Shown here in pieces: positions 27,343 through 36,588 of a stretch of 64,000 bases of DNA. A program made the position numbers and the translations under genes. Source of the DNA: Robertkochia solimangrovi (GTDB lineage Bacteria > Bacteroidota > Bacteroidia > Flavobacteriales > Flavobacteriaceae). Where the stretch lies: contig NZ_QKWN01000004.1 in assembly GCF_007279655.1 (NCBI RefSeq), positions 310,001-374,000 of the forward strand, written 5' to 3'. Below the pieces are notes generated by a model. It was not told where the DNA came from and ran no database searches. It was given only the letters and a program-made list of their open reading frames with translations. Within the stretch, counting starts at the first letter, position 1; every line of letters begins with the position of its first letter.

Positions 27343-28422
27343 ATGAATTTGTTTGGAAATTCCCTAAAGTACCAGGTGGGCGGAATTTACCGCATCCATT
27401 TCTGGCACCACTTTTTGATGTGGTTGATCTATTTTATTTTCAATACGCTAAGATGGGGAAATTACTATCAGGATTACGTGTATTCTCTGAAAAGTAACCT
27501 TGTCGGATTCCCGATACATATCATCCTTAGCTATTATACGATCTATTTCCTGATGCCGCGTTTTGTATATAAGCGCAAGTTTATAACTTTCAGTGTTTTA
27601 CTGATAGCAGGAATCTTTACCATGGTCTATATAAAATACCTGCTTACCTATGCCCTTATCAATCACAATGTATGGCCTGAAGGCCCGGGTGTCACCTCGA
27701 CCCTAACCCCAAATTATCTCGTAACCATGATGCTGGGTGAGATCTATGTAGTTTCCTTCGTAACTGCCATAAAGATCACTATTGACTGGGCAAGGGAAAA
27801 TAAAAGAGCCAGCTTACTGGAAAAGACGCAAATGGAGACAGAACTCCGCTTTCTTAGAACACAGGTATCACCTCATTTTTTCTTTAATACGCTCAACAAC
27901 ATTTATTCACTGAGTATAGAAAAGTCTGATAAGGCTCCGGAAACCATTTTAAAACTATCAGAGCTGATGCGCTATCTGCTATACGAGACAAAAGACCGTT
28001 ATCAAAGTCTGATTCAGGAGATCATGTGCATTCAGAACTACCTCGATCTGCAACGGATCAGATATGGCGAAATGGTAACCATAAACATGAACATAACCGG
28101 TGATATTGAAGACCGTACCGTTCCTCCCATGTTACTCATAACCTTTATAGAGAACTGTTTTAAGCATGGAGCAGACAAAAGCTTGGGAAGGATCTTCATC
28201 GACATCGATTTCATCATCGATGGAGACTACCTGCATTTCAGAGTTTCCAACACCATGCCACAGGAAACCAACAGTAAACACCGTGTCAATAATTCGGGGG
28301 GTATCGGTATAGAAAATGCAAGGAAAAGACTGGCATTGGGCTACAAACCCGAAGAATACGAATTAAAAAATTACATCGATAACAACAGGTATATCGTGGA
28401 ACTTAAACTCAAAATAACATGA
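27343..28422 (+). CDS. LytS/YehU-type sensor histidine kinase
   Basis: 359-residue membrane kinase. Four hydrophobic segments lie between ~22 and ~150, then a short coiled linker (RENKRASLLEKTQMETELRF in part) and the His_kinase domain with the phospho-acceptor His178 in SPHFFFNTLNNIYSL. The ATPase has an N-box IENCFKHG and a glycine box GGIGIENARKRL. No periplasmic sensor domain of note, so the signal may be in the membrane. It overlaps its response regulator by 4 bp (ATGA) and is divergent from the CBM9-led glycan operon. Confidence 0.93.
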   Translation: MNLFGNSLKYQVGGIYRIHFWHHFLMWLIYFIFNTLRWGNYYQDYVYSLKSNLVGFPIHIILSYYTIYFLMPRFVYKRKFITFSVLLIAGIFTMVYIKYLLTYALINHNVWPEGPGVTSTLTPNYLVTMMLGEIYVVSFVTAIKITIDWARENKRASLLEKTQMETELRFLRTQVSPHFFFNTLNNIYSLSIEKSDKAPETILKLSELMRYLLYETKDRYQSLIQEIMCIQNYLDLQRIRYGEMVTINMNITGDIEDRTVPPMLLITFIENCFKHGADKSLGRIFIDIDFIIDGDYLHFRVSNTMPQETNSKHRVNNSGGIGIENARKRLALGYKPEEYELKNYIDNNRYIVELKLKIT

Positions 28423-29147
28423 AACTAAAGTGCATAATTGTAGATGATGAGCCATTAGCGGTAAATGTGATAAAAAAATACGTATCGGAACTCGGAAAAC
28501 TTGAGTTAGTCGAAACGTTTAACAGCGCGGTAGCCTGTATAAAGTTCCTGGAAGAGAACCATGTTGACATCATTTTTCTGGATATCAATATGCCATTACT
28601 CGACGGACTCAACTTCGTTCAAAGTCTGAATCCGGCAGAACGCCCAATGATTATTCTGACAACTGCTCATGTTGAATATGCCATCAAAGGCTACGAACTC
28701 GATGTACTCGATTACCTGGTCAAACCCATACCCTTCCACCGTTTCGTCATGGCAGTAAACAAAGCCTTCAAACTTGTGGATAATAAAGGGTTAAAGGAAG
28801 AAACATCAGACAAAGATTTCCTTTTCATCAAGGTGGATAAGAAAAAATTGCAAAAGATCTATTTCAGTGAAATCTCTGTGATCGAAAGCCTTAAAGATTA
28901 CATAAAGATTATAACAGACAAAGGAAAGTTCATCGTACATCAGACTTTGAGCAGTTTTACCGACGAACTTCCTTCCGATAAATTTTTAAGAATCCACCGT
29001 TCTTATACGATCTCGATCGACAAGGTCGAAATGATAGAAGGCAACAGTCTTGGCATTAATGGTATGCGGTATACCATCGGAAGAAGTTACCTCAACGATG
29101 TCAAGAAAACAATTCTCGACACCGAGATCAACGAAAACTTTAATTAA
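28419..29147 (+). CDS. LytTR-family response regulator
   Basis: 242 residues: receiver domain (~3-120) with acidic DDE start and phospho-acceptor Asp55 in FLDINMP, then a LytTR DNA-binding domain (~138-238; FLFIKVDKKKLQKIYFSEI, FLRIHRSYTISIDKV). Start codon overlaps the kinase stop. LytTR proteins usually bind paired direct repeats; the 31-bp elements at 20925 and 27264 are the obvious candidate targets, though they do not fit the classic LytTR repeat well. Its 3' end overlaps the convergent AsmA-like gene by 8 bp. Confidence 0.93.
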   Translation: MKLKCIIVDDEPLAVNVIKKYVSELGKLELVETFNSAVACIKFLEENHVDIIFLDINMPLLDGLNFVQSLNPAERPMIILTTAHVEYAIKGYELDVLDYLVKPIPFHRFVMAVNKAFKLVDNKGLKEETSDKDFLFIKVDKKKLQKIYFSEISVIESLKDYIKIITDKGKFIVHQTLSSFTDELPSDKFLRIHRSYTISIDKVEMIEGNSLGINGMRYTIGRSYLNDVKKTILDTEINENFN

Positions 29148-31737
29148 CGGTATCCTTTTTCTTTTTAAAGAGATTTCCCAATACATCCTTTGCTACCTTC
29201 TCCACGGAAGATTTTTCTGTGGTTTCGGTTTTGGTCGTATCAGAATCTTTCGATCCTGACTTTATCAGATCATTTAAAGCTTTATTCACTTCCTCTTTAC
29301 CTTTTGAAACCAGCTGATCCTTCTGTTGGCTTACGAGTTCCTGGCTCAGTTTTGTAACCGTAGATTCCATATCGGTACTGATCTGAGGCGACTTCATGGT
29401 TCCTCCGATTACCGCGGTAACCGGTACAGTAATATCCTTACCACTATCTCCCAGATTACTCAAAAGTTTCTGAACATCATTCCCCAGATAGGATGCCGGC
29501 ACATCAAATACGGCGTTATAATGCAAGGAGCCATCAAAGCCGTGATCTCCTGCGATAGTTACGCTTACATCTTTATTCTTAACTGTGAAAGGTGCTATCT
29601 TAACTCTTCCGTTCTCAAAACTAAAGTTCGTTTTGATCGTTCTGTTCAACCATTGATTCAAATCAACAAAAGCCACTTTACTATCGAAAGTCGACAACAG
29701 GTTAGATTGCCCTCCTTCAATACCTTTCGCATTAACTTCTGCATCTGCCTTTCCAGAAATTCCCGACAATATCGGTGTAAGTGCTTCACTTAACTGACCT
29801 GACAGACGAATCGTTGAGTTCAGATCTCCCTTAATCGATCCGAAAACCGGCGCCAGTGCATTCAAAAGATCCATAGAGGCGAATGACTGCGCAATATCGA
29901 AAGAGGAAATATTCAATCCGAGATCAAAGTCCGGCGTATCCGCCTTCGTCGACACATTACCCTCCAGATTTATTTTTCCGTTAAAGACGTTCGCTTCAAA
30001 TTTTTCCAGTTTTACAGTTTCGTCAGCAACCTTCAACGAAGTATTTACCTGCTGCAAAACGATATTATCATAATGTAATTTCCCAACCTTTCCATTGAGA
30101 TTCAGGTCCAGAAAAGCAGGGATTTTAAAGCTATTATCGCCGGTTTCAGCAACAGTAGAATCTGTCACAGATTCTTCACTGGTCATCAGGTCGGCCAGAT
30201 ATACTTCATTCGACGAAAGATTGAATTCGCCCTTCAATTGCTGGTCACTCAGAAAAGCTTGCAAGTAATCCTGGAATACACCATTTCCTTCCAAATCTGT
30301 CTTTCCGGTCTTCAGACTCAGATCGTTCACGCGCAATTCACGCTGATCGAACACTACATTTCCCTGCTCCAGATTTACAGGTTCTGGCATCATGGCTGAT
30401 GAGAAAGACACCCCGTTGAACTGCATAGAACCGGACGTCTTTGTATCTGCATACCTTCCTTCTTCGATCGCTTTTGAATCGAAAGCCGTACGCACATCCA
30501 TATTGATCCTTCCTTCCAGTCCGGACACCATTTCTGCAGGTACCGCATCAGAAACATTTTTAAGATTCAGCGCTCCTTTCAAAAGTGCATCCACTTTGGT
30601 ATTCCCCATTAATTCTGCAACCGATGCTCTGGCACCAAATTCATCTCCTGCAATCTTAAAATGAAGGGTATCGAGATCTACTCTTGTATCTTCAGTAATA
30701 CCTGAATCATTATAAATTCGCGTTCTGAATGTGATATCCTCCACGGTCTTTGGAAGGTCGGGATATTTAAAAGAGGCTTGTTCAGAGGCCAATAACACTT
30801 CGAAATGCGGTATTGTTTTTTCCGTCACTTTACCTTTCACTTCCCCTTTTACGCTAAGTTCACCGGTCGTTTTAACTCCCTCGATATTTCCGGAATATTT
30901 CTCCGGGATCAATGCGAGGAAATTTCGAAAATCTGAATCAGGTGTACTGAAAGTAAGTTGTACATCCTGCCCTTCCTCAAGCATTTGCACATAACCGTCA
31001 AAAATGAGCGGCAACTGATTTATTGTCGCTGTATTTTCCTGAAAGATATATTTCTGTGTAGCCAGATCAATTCCCAGATCGGCATCGAGGGAAATTGAAT
31101 TCCGGTTCAGATATACGGTACTATCCATAATGACCGACACCAATGTATTGGATTCCGTACGTAGGGTTGATTGCTGAAGTGAAAGATCCCCTTCCCCTTT
31201 ATGATTGAAAGCTTCCAGAAGTAATTCAATTCCTGAAGAATCATCCTTATAGCGTATACGACTGTCTTTGATACTATAGGATTTCAGGTCGAGTTTAAAG
31301 TTGCTATCTGAGGATTCGGATTCCACGGCAGCAGTATCAGTATCCAGTGCTATATCATAGTTTGTCTTTCCTTCGCCATTTACCAGAACATTGACAGAAG
31401 CTTTATCCACTGAAATGGTATTCACGGTTATTGCGTCACCTCCAAAGAGTGTGCCTACAGGAAGCGAAAGATGTAGATTATCTGCATAGAAAAGGGTATC
31501 TCCTTCAAACGGAGCATTGTTGACCAAAGCGACTTTGTCCATATCCAGGCCAATATTCGGAAAGCTACTCAAAAAACTCAGATCAGCATTTTCAAAATCA
31601 AACTTAGCATTGATATTCTTATTGACAAGCTTCCTGATCTGTTCAACAATAGTCCCCTCAAAAAAGATCGGTAGCACCAGTATCAAAACGAGGAAAAATG
31701 CTATGATACCTAGGAATATTTTAAGAAATTTCTTCAT
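29140..31737 (-). CDS. AsmA-like (DUF-rich) inner-membrane protein
   Basis: 865 residues. One N-terminal transmembrane anchor (FLKIFLGIIAFFLVLILVLPIFF) is followed by a very long, beta-rich periplasmic region with AsmA hallmarks: GTIVEQIRKLVNKNINAKFDF, LDMDKVALVNNAPFEGDTL, and repeated segments such as LEGNVSTKADTPDFDLGLN. The lysine-rich tail ends KKKKDTVN. AsmA relatives are proposed lipid-bridge proteins between the membranes. Not part of the glycan locus; convergent with the response regulator. Confidence 0.88.
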   Translation of the reverse strand: MKKFLKIFLGIIAFFLVLILVLPIFFEGTIVEQIRKLVNKNINAKFDFENADLSFLSSFPNIGLDMDKVALVNNAPFEGDTLFYADNLHLSLPVGTLFGGDAITVNTISVDKASVNVLVNGEGKTNYDIALDTDTAAVESESSDSNFKLDLKSYSIKDSRIRYKDDSSGIELLLEAFNHKGEGDLSLQQSTLRTESNTLVSVIMDSTVYLNRNSISLDADLGIDLATQKYIFQENTATINQLPLIFDGYVQMLEEGQDVQLTFSTPDSDFRNFLALIPEKYSGNIEGVKTTGELSVKGEVKGKVTEKTIPHFEVLLASEQASFKYPDLPKTVEDITFRTRIYNDSGITEDTRVDLDTLHFKIAGDEFGARASVAELMGNTKVDALLKGALNLKNVSDAVPAEMVSGLEGRINMDVRTAFDSKAIEEGRYADTKTSGSMQFNGVSFSSAMMPEPVNLEQGNVVFDQRELRVNDLSLKTGKTDLEGNGVFQDYLQAFLSDQQLKGEFNLSSNEVYLADLMTSEESVTDSTVAETGDNSFKIPAFLDLNLNGKVGKLHYDNIVLQQVNTSLKVADETVKLEKFEANVFNGKINLEGNVSTKADTPDFDLGLNISSFDIAQSFASMDLLNALAPVFGSIKGDLNSTIRLSGQLSEALTPILSGISGKADAEVNAKGIEGGQSNLLSTFDSKVAFVDLNQWLNRTIKTNFSFENGRVKIAPFTVKNKDVSVTIAGDHGFDGSLHYNAVFDVPASYLGNDVQKLLSNLGDSGKDITVPVTAVIGGTMKSPQISTDMESTVTKLSQELVSQQKDQLVSKGKEEVNKALNDLIKSGSKDSDTTKTETTEKSSVEKVAKDVLGNLFKKKKDTVN

Positions 31738-31824
31738 ATCAATTTGGGCAAATGGTTAAGTTTAAACACATGAAATTAAGATTTTAAAAGGCAGATTTTG
31801 TTATTATAGCGTTAAAATCGACGA

Positions 31825-32535
31825 TCAGATATCCAAACGGATCTCTTCGCCTTGTTCCAATCCAAAATATCTACGCATGATATAAACGGAAATATACAGA
31901 AACGGGGTATCCAGTACGGCGATCATCAACTTAAAGGCAAATCCGCTGACCACCAAACCGAAGAACATCGACCAGGGAAGTACCTCAAAGATGCAGAGTA
32001 AAAGCACCACTGTAAATGTATCGATGAATTGTGAAGTGAACGTTGAAAAGTTGTTTCGCACCCATAGATATTTTCCTTTAGTAACACGCTTCCAGAAATG
32101 ATAAATGCTGATATCGATATATTGAGCAAAAAGATACGCGATCATCGAAGCCAGCACGGCCACCGGGCTAAGCGCAAAAACCTTATGAAAAAGCTGATCA
32201 TCCACCGGAGAATCTACAGTAGCGGGAGCATGATTCGCCACCAGAATGATCGTCATCGAGAACAAGGAAGCAAAGATCCCTGCAGTAACGACCTGATTTG
32301 CCTTTTTCTTACCGTAGATCTCTGAGATAAGGTCAGTGATCAGGAACGTTATCGGATAAGGCAGTATTCCTACTGAGATCACAAAAAGTCCTACTCCGAA
32401 GATCTTAACATCCCCGAAAGGGTGCCAGTAAAAGAACTTCTGGAATATCAGGTTTGAAACAACCAGGGAGGTTATAAACAAGGCCCCGAGATACAGATAT
32501 ATACGGAATGCATTTTTTTTCTGAGAAACTGTCAT
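31825..32535 (-). CDS. Queuosine precursor transporter (YhhQ family)
   Basis: 236-residue inner-membrane protein with about six hydrophobic segments. The family core GVGLFVISVGILPYPITFLITDLISEIYGKKKA (seen as PITFLITDLISEIYG) and the later ASMIAYLFAQYIDISIYHFW and NFSTFTSQFIDT are characteristic of the VUT/YhhQ group, which imports queuine or preQ0/preQ1 for tRNA modification. The gene starts 3 bp after the sppA stop, so it is in one transcript with sppA. Confidence 0.9.
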   Translation of the reverse strand: MTVSQKKNAFRIYLYLGALFITSLVVSNLIFQKFFYWHPFGDVKIFGVGLFVISVGILPYPITFLITDLISEIYGKKKANQVVTAGIFASLFSMTIILVANHAPATVDSPVDDQLFHKVFALSPVAVLASMIAYLFAQYIDISIYHFWKRVTKGKYLWVRNNFSTFTSQFIDTFTVVLLLCIFEVLPWSMFFGLVVSGFAFKLMIAVLDTPFLYISVYIMRRYFGLEQGEEIRLDI

Positions 32536-32538
32536 GAA

Positions 32539-34302
32539 TTACTTGATATTAATCTCGAAAGGCATTCTAGCCTGAAGTCCGCGTTGAGAAACAGCCGTCT
32601 TAACCCGCTGCATTAAACCGTAGAATTCCTCTCCTAATTCTTCCTTGATAAGATCTTCCCGGCTCTCCATAAAACCAAAACCACTAAGTCCTTTCAGCAA
32701 TTCCTCGAGACTGGTTTCGTAGACCGGATAATCATTAACGGTATAATCGGAAACACCAGCTTCACTGGCTGCATAGGCTATTGCATCCTTCAATCCGCCG
32801 ATCTCATCGACCAGTCCATTTGCTTTAGCCTGATTTCCTGTCCAAACCCTCCCTTGGGCAATGGAATCAACAGCTGCTACCTCCATACCTCTTGCATTGG
32901 CGACCAGCGTTATAAAATCCTGATAAAATTCTTCGATCTGTTCTTTTAAAAATTCCTTGAAGGATTCATCTGCAGGTTCAAATAGGCTGTAGGCGGTTGA
33001 ATTCTTATTGGTATTGACCTGTTCAGCATTGATGCCCCATTTTTCCGCCAGCTCACTAACGTTAGGTATCGTTGCGAATACCCCGATTGATCCTGTGATC
33101 GTATTTGGTTCTGCGAAGATATGCTGACCGGCTGCGGCCATATAATAACCTCCTGAAGCGGCATAGTCTCCCATCGAAACGATCAACGGTTTTTCTTTTT
33201 TGGTGATTTCCATTTCTCTCCAGATTATATCTGAGGTCAGGGCGATTCCCCCTGGCGAATTAATACGAACCACCACTGCTTTCACACGATCATCCTCTCT
33301 TGCATTTTTCAATGCCTTATGCATGATTTCCTGTCCGATATAGCTTTCACTTCCTTTCCCATAACCGATCTCTCCCTGAGCATAAACCACTGCAATACGG
33401 TTACTGCCTCCTGATCTTGCAGTTCTTGCAACCACTTCCGAATAATCCCGTATTGAGATAAAATTTAAATCTTCCGTGGACGATAAACCGACCTTTTTTC
33501 GGATCATTTCAGCATATTCATCAAAATAACCCAGGACATCCACAAAATTATTCTCCAAGGCTAACGCCGGGGTGCGGGCAGCCAGTTCATCAGCAAAACC
33601 ATCAAGTTTCTCAACGCTTATTCCGCGATTTTCTGAGATATCCGTAAGATATGTACCCCAAACCGACTCAAGCAATTCGGTGATTTGTTCCCGGTTCTCC
33701 TTACTCATATTCTGGTTGAGATAAGGCTCCACGGCGCTTTTATATTTACCGTGACGAATCACTTCCATCTTAACTCCTGTCTTTTCCTGGAGGTCTTTAT
33801 AAAAAAGCACTTCCGAAGAGAGTCCGCGAAAATCCATTTCCCCTTTCGGGTTCAGGAAGATCGTATCAGCCACCGATGCCAAATAATAATTTTTCTGCAA
33901 AAAGAGATCCCCATAAGCATACACGAACTTACCGGACTCCTTAAAATCACTAAGTGCATTTCGTATCGCTCTTACAGAAGCGGCACCTGTAGATAGCAAT
34001 GTACTCTGAATACTGATCCCCTTGATATTAGTATCAGTTTTTGCCTTTTCAATGGCTCTGAGAATATTATTGAGTCCGTTATATCCTTCAAATTCATATT
34101 GAAGATCCGTATATCGGAATTTACCTCCATAATCATTCACAGGCATATCGAAAGCGATCTGAAGTACCGTATTTTTCGATACCGGCTTAACGGCATCGGT
34201 ACTTCCCGCCAATGCAACCAGGATCAGAAGGAACATAAACATTATTCCAAATGCGATCATTGATCCCAGGATTGAGGCTAATAAATTTCTTAAGAATTTC
34301 AT
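32539..34302 (-). CDS. sppA: Signal peptide peptidase SppA, long (67 kDa) type
   Basis: Membrane serine protease that degrades cleaved signal peptides. 587 residues: one N-terminal transmembrane helix, then two tandem S49 protease-like domains. The second has VRINSPGGIALTSD and the nucleophile motif MGDYAASGGYYMAAAG; the general-base Lys is expected in the first domain (RHGKYKSAVEPYLNQNMS). Length matches the E. coli-type enzyme. The yhhQ gene follows after 3 bp; folK-dNK is divergent, 119 bp away. Confidence 0.95.
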   Translation of the reverse strand: MKFLRNLLASILGSMIAFGIMFMFLLILVALAGSTDAVKPVSKNTVLQIAFDMPVNDYGGKFRYTDLQYEFEGYNGLNNILRAIEKAKTDTNIKGISIQSTLLSTGAASVRAIRNALSDFKESGKFVYAYGDLFLQKNYYLASVADTIFLNPKGEMDFRGLSSEVLFYKDLQEKTGVKMEVIRHGKYKSAVEPYLNQNMSKENREQITELLESVWGTYLTDISENRGISVEKLDGFADELAARTPALALENNFVDVLGYFDEYAEMIRKKVGLSSTEDLNFISIRDYSEVVARTARSGGSNRIAVVYAQGEIGYGKGSESYIGQEIMHKALKNAREDDRVKAVVVRINSPGGIALTSDIIWREMEITKKEKPLIVSMGDYAASGGYYMAAAGQHIFAEPNTITGSIGVFATIPNVSELAEKWGINAEQVNTNKNSTAYSLFEPADESFKEFLKEQIEEFYQDFITLVANARGMEVAAVDSIAQGRVWTGNQAKANGLVDEIGGLKDAIAYAASEAGVSDYTVNDYPVYETSLEELLKGLSGFGFMESREDLIKEELGEEFYGLMQRVKTAVSQRGLQARMPFEINIK

Positions 34303-34421
34303 TCACGTAAATTTTTGTCTTATCATCAGCAATTTAAGGCATAATCCGTACACATTCCTACATACTGACAGATAACAAAGATAAACTTTTGTAGATTTCT
34401 TTTAGTTACTTTGCATCAATT

Positions 34422-35561
34422 ATGGAAATTCAGAACAGGGCTTATATATCATTAGGGAGCAATAAGGGAAATCGCCTTGAACAATTGCAAAGCGCAACCG
34501 AAATGCTAAATGAATCGGCAGGTAAAGTGCTGGCCGTTTCTCCGATCTATCAAACGCCGCCGTGGGGATTTGACAGTGATGATTTCCTAAATGCCTGTCT
34601 TTTATTACAAACCGATTTGAGTCCGGAGGACCTGATGCTTTTATTGCTTGAAATCGAAAAAAAACTTGGCAGGGTTCGGGGGGATCAGGAAGGGTATCAG
34701 GCGAGAACCATCGATCTGGACATGTTGTTCTATAATGACCTGATCATTGACAACTCCCTGCTACAGGTACCGCATCCGGCTTTGCATAAAAGACGTTTTG
34801 TACTACAACCACTTGCAAGTATCGGGGCAGATATGATTCATCCTGTTTTACACCAAACTATGGAAGCCCTGTTAAAAGAATGTTCCGACCATAGTGAATT
34901 AAAGCTCACCCCCTACCAGCTCCTAAAGGGCAAAAGGGATTTTCGCGGAATAAATTATATAGCCATCGAAGGAAATATCGGTGCAGGGAAGACCACACTG
35001 GCCAATATGCTTTCCCAGGATTTCCAGGGAAAACTGATCCTAGAACAATTCGCAGACAATCCGTTTCTACCTAACTTTTACAAGGATCAGGACCGTTATG
35101 CATTCCCTCTGGAAATGTCATTTCTGGCAGAACGTTATCAGCAATTTACCTCTGATACTGCGAGAACGGATTTATTTTCCAATTTCATGGTGAGCGATTA
35201 TGATATCAACAAATCCCTGATATTCGCCGGAGTCACCTTACAGTCGGAAGAATACCGTCTTTACAGAAGATTATTCAACATCATGTATAAAGAGGTGCTC
35301 AAACCTGACATTTATGTTTATTTATTTCAAAATACAACCAGACTGCTCGAAAACATCCGGAAACGTGGGAGAAGTTACGAACAGCAGATCGCTCCGGATT
35401 ACCTGAACAAGATCAATACGGCCTATTATAATTTTATCAGATCCCAGCCCGACATGAATCCATTGATCATCGATATTTCAGATATTGACTTTGTAAAAAA
35501 TTTAGAAGACTATCATTTAATTATCGATAAAATACATGATTTTCGAGATAAAAATCAATAA
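34422..35561 (+). CDS. folK: Bifunctional HPPK (FolK) fused to deoxynucleoside kinase
   Basis: 379 residues with two enzymes. Residues ~7-150 are 6-hydroxymethyl-7,8-dihydropterin pyrophosphokinase (SLGSNKGNRLEQLQSA, LGRVRGDQEGYQARTIDLDM split as GRVRG and RTIDLDMLFYND, PHPALHKRRFVLQPL), a step in folate synthesis. Residues ~178-379 are a deoxyadenosine/deoxyguanosine-type kinase with P-loop GNIGAGKTT (183-191) and an RGRSYEQ-type lid (KRGRSYEQQI). The two halves are joined without a frameshift by a short linker. Fusion is known in flavobacteria as I recall. A terminator follows at 35666. Confidence 0.93.
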   Translation: MEIQNRAYISLGSNKGNRLEQLQSATEMLNESAGKVLAVSPIYQTPPWGFDSDDFLNACLLLQTDLSPEDLMLLLLEIEKKLGRVRGDQEGYQARTIDLDMLFYNDLIIDNSLLQVPHPALHKRRFVLQPLASIGADMIHPVLHQTMEALLKECSDHSELKLTPYQLLKGKRDFRGINYIAIEGNIGAGKTTLANMLSQDFQGKLILEQFADNPFLPNFYKDQDRYAFPLEMSFLAERYQQFTSDTARTDLFSNFMVSDYDINKSLIFAGVTLQSEEYRLYRRLFNIMYKEVLKPDIYVYLFQNTTRLLENIRKRGRSYEQQIAPDYLNKINTAYYNFIRSQPDMNPLIIDISDIDFVKNLEDYHLIIDKIHDFRDKNQ

Positions 35562-35665
35562 TCCCGGTTTTTTAAGTTTTTTTTTGGTTTTTCCAATAAG
35601 GTTCTTTTAATTAGTACCAGAATAATAACAGAGAAACTAGCTAACTTTACTTAATATATTTACCC

Positions 35666-35694
35666 GGGATTCGATACATCGAATCCCTTTTTTT
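35666..35694 (+). terminator. Terminator after folK-dNK
   Basis: Stem GGGATTCG / CGAATCCC around a 6-nt loop, followed by TTTTTTT on the plus strand. Ends the folK-dNK transcript. Confidence 0.88.
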
Positions 35695-35744
35695 ATCTCC
35701 AAATCCCGCTAATAGCAATAGCCGATCCAGTGAATTTATTTTTT

Positions 35745-36476
35745 TTAAAAAGTGAAGGTTTCGTTGGTTTGTGCGATCGCAACTTCCAGCGGTTTCAAAA
35801 GATTTTTTGAAAGACGGATAGAACTGATCAGTTGCAAATGTCTTGGATTATGAGCATCTGTAGCAACAAAATCTATAAGTCCGTTTTTAAGTAACTGCAC
35901 AGCCTTCTGCTGTTCATATTTTCCATAATACCCCTGCAATGACAAACAATTAAGTTGAAACAGACATCCACGGTTCTTTAGTTCGATATACTCATCAAGA
36001 CTATCGATATAGCCATAGCGCTCAGGATGAGCGAGCAGGGGCAGATAATCCTTGTTTCGCATTTTAAAAAGCAATTCCTCTAACCCCAATGGTTTTGCCA
36101 TAAAACCGGTTTCTATCAACACGATATTATCGATATGAGGTAAAACTTTACCCGAATTAACCAGCTGCTCAAAGGCCGGATCAGTCATATGTTCAGCTGC
36201 AGGGCGTATTCTGAAAGAGCTCTTCCCTTGCATCAGATTGTTTTTCAGTTCATCATATACGGAATGGATGATTTCAGCGTTAAGATTATAGTGGTCCTCC
36301 ATAATATGAGGAGTACAATAGGCAGCGGAGATTCCCATTTCTAGATAGGCATCCACCATAGCCATCGAGACCTTTGTATCTGTGGCTCCATCATCGATAC
36401 CTGGCAATAAATGACAGTGGATATCAATGAAGTTATCAAAAAGGTCTGTTAGATTAAATTTGGATGAAAAAAACAT
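35745..36476 (-). CDS. CpsB/CapC-type (PHP-like) tyrosine phosphatase
   Basis: 243 residues of the metal-dependent PHP fold that dephosphorylates tyrosine kinases controlling capsule or exopolysaccharide export. Motifs: DIHCHLLPGIDDGATD (HxH metal site), YCTPHIMEDHY, AHPERYGYID and the final VATDAHNPRHLQL. Its usual partners (Wzc/CpsD kinase, Wza) are not in the window. Divergent from the Wzi gene, 112 bp between starts, so a shared link to surface polysaccharide is likely. Confidence 0.9.
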   Translation of the reverse strand: MFFSSKFNLTDLFDNFIDIHCHLLPGIDDGATDTKVSMAMVDAYLEMGISAAYCTPHIMEDHYNLNAEIIHSVYDELKNNLMQGKSSFRIRPAAEHMTDPAFEQLVNSGKVLPHIDNIVLIETGFMAKPLGLEELLFKMRNKDYLPLLAHPERYGYIDSLDEYIELKNRGCLFQLNCLSLQGYYGKYEQQKAVQLLKNGLIDFVATDAHNPRHLQLISSIRLSKNLLKPLEVAIAQTNETFTF

Positions 36477-36588
36477 ATGGTTTCGTACCTATCTTATTTA
36501 TTTATATCTTGGTGCCCTAAAAACCGAAATTACTGATAAAGCCCTCAAAGCTTGTAAAAATATAATTTAAAAAATTAACCTGCTAACC

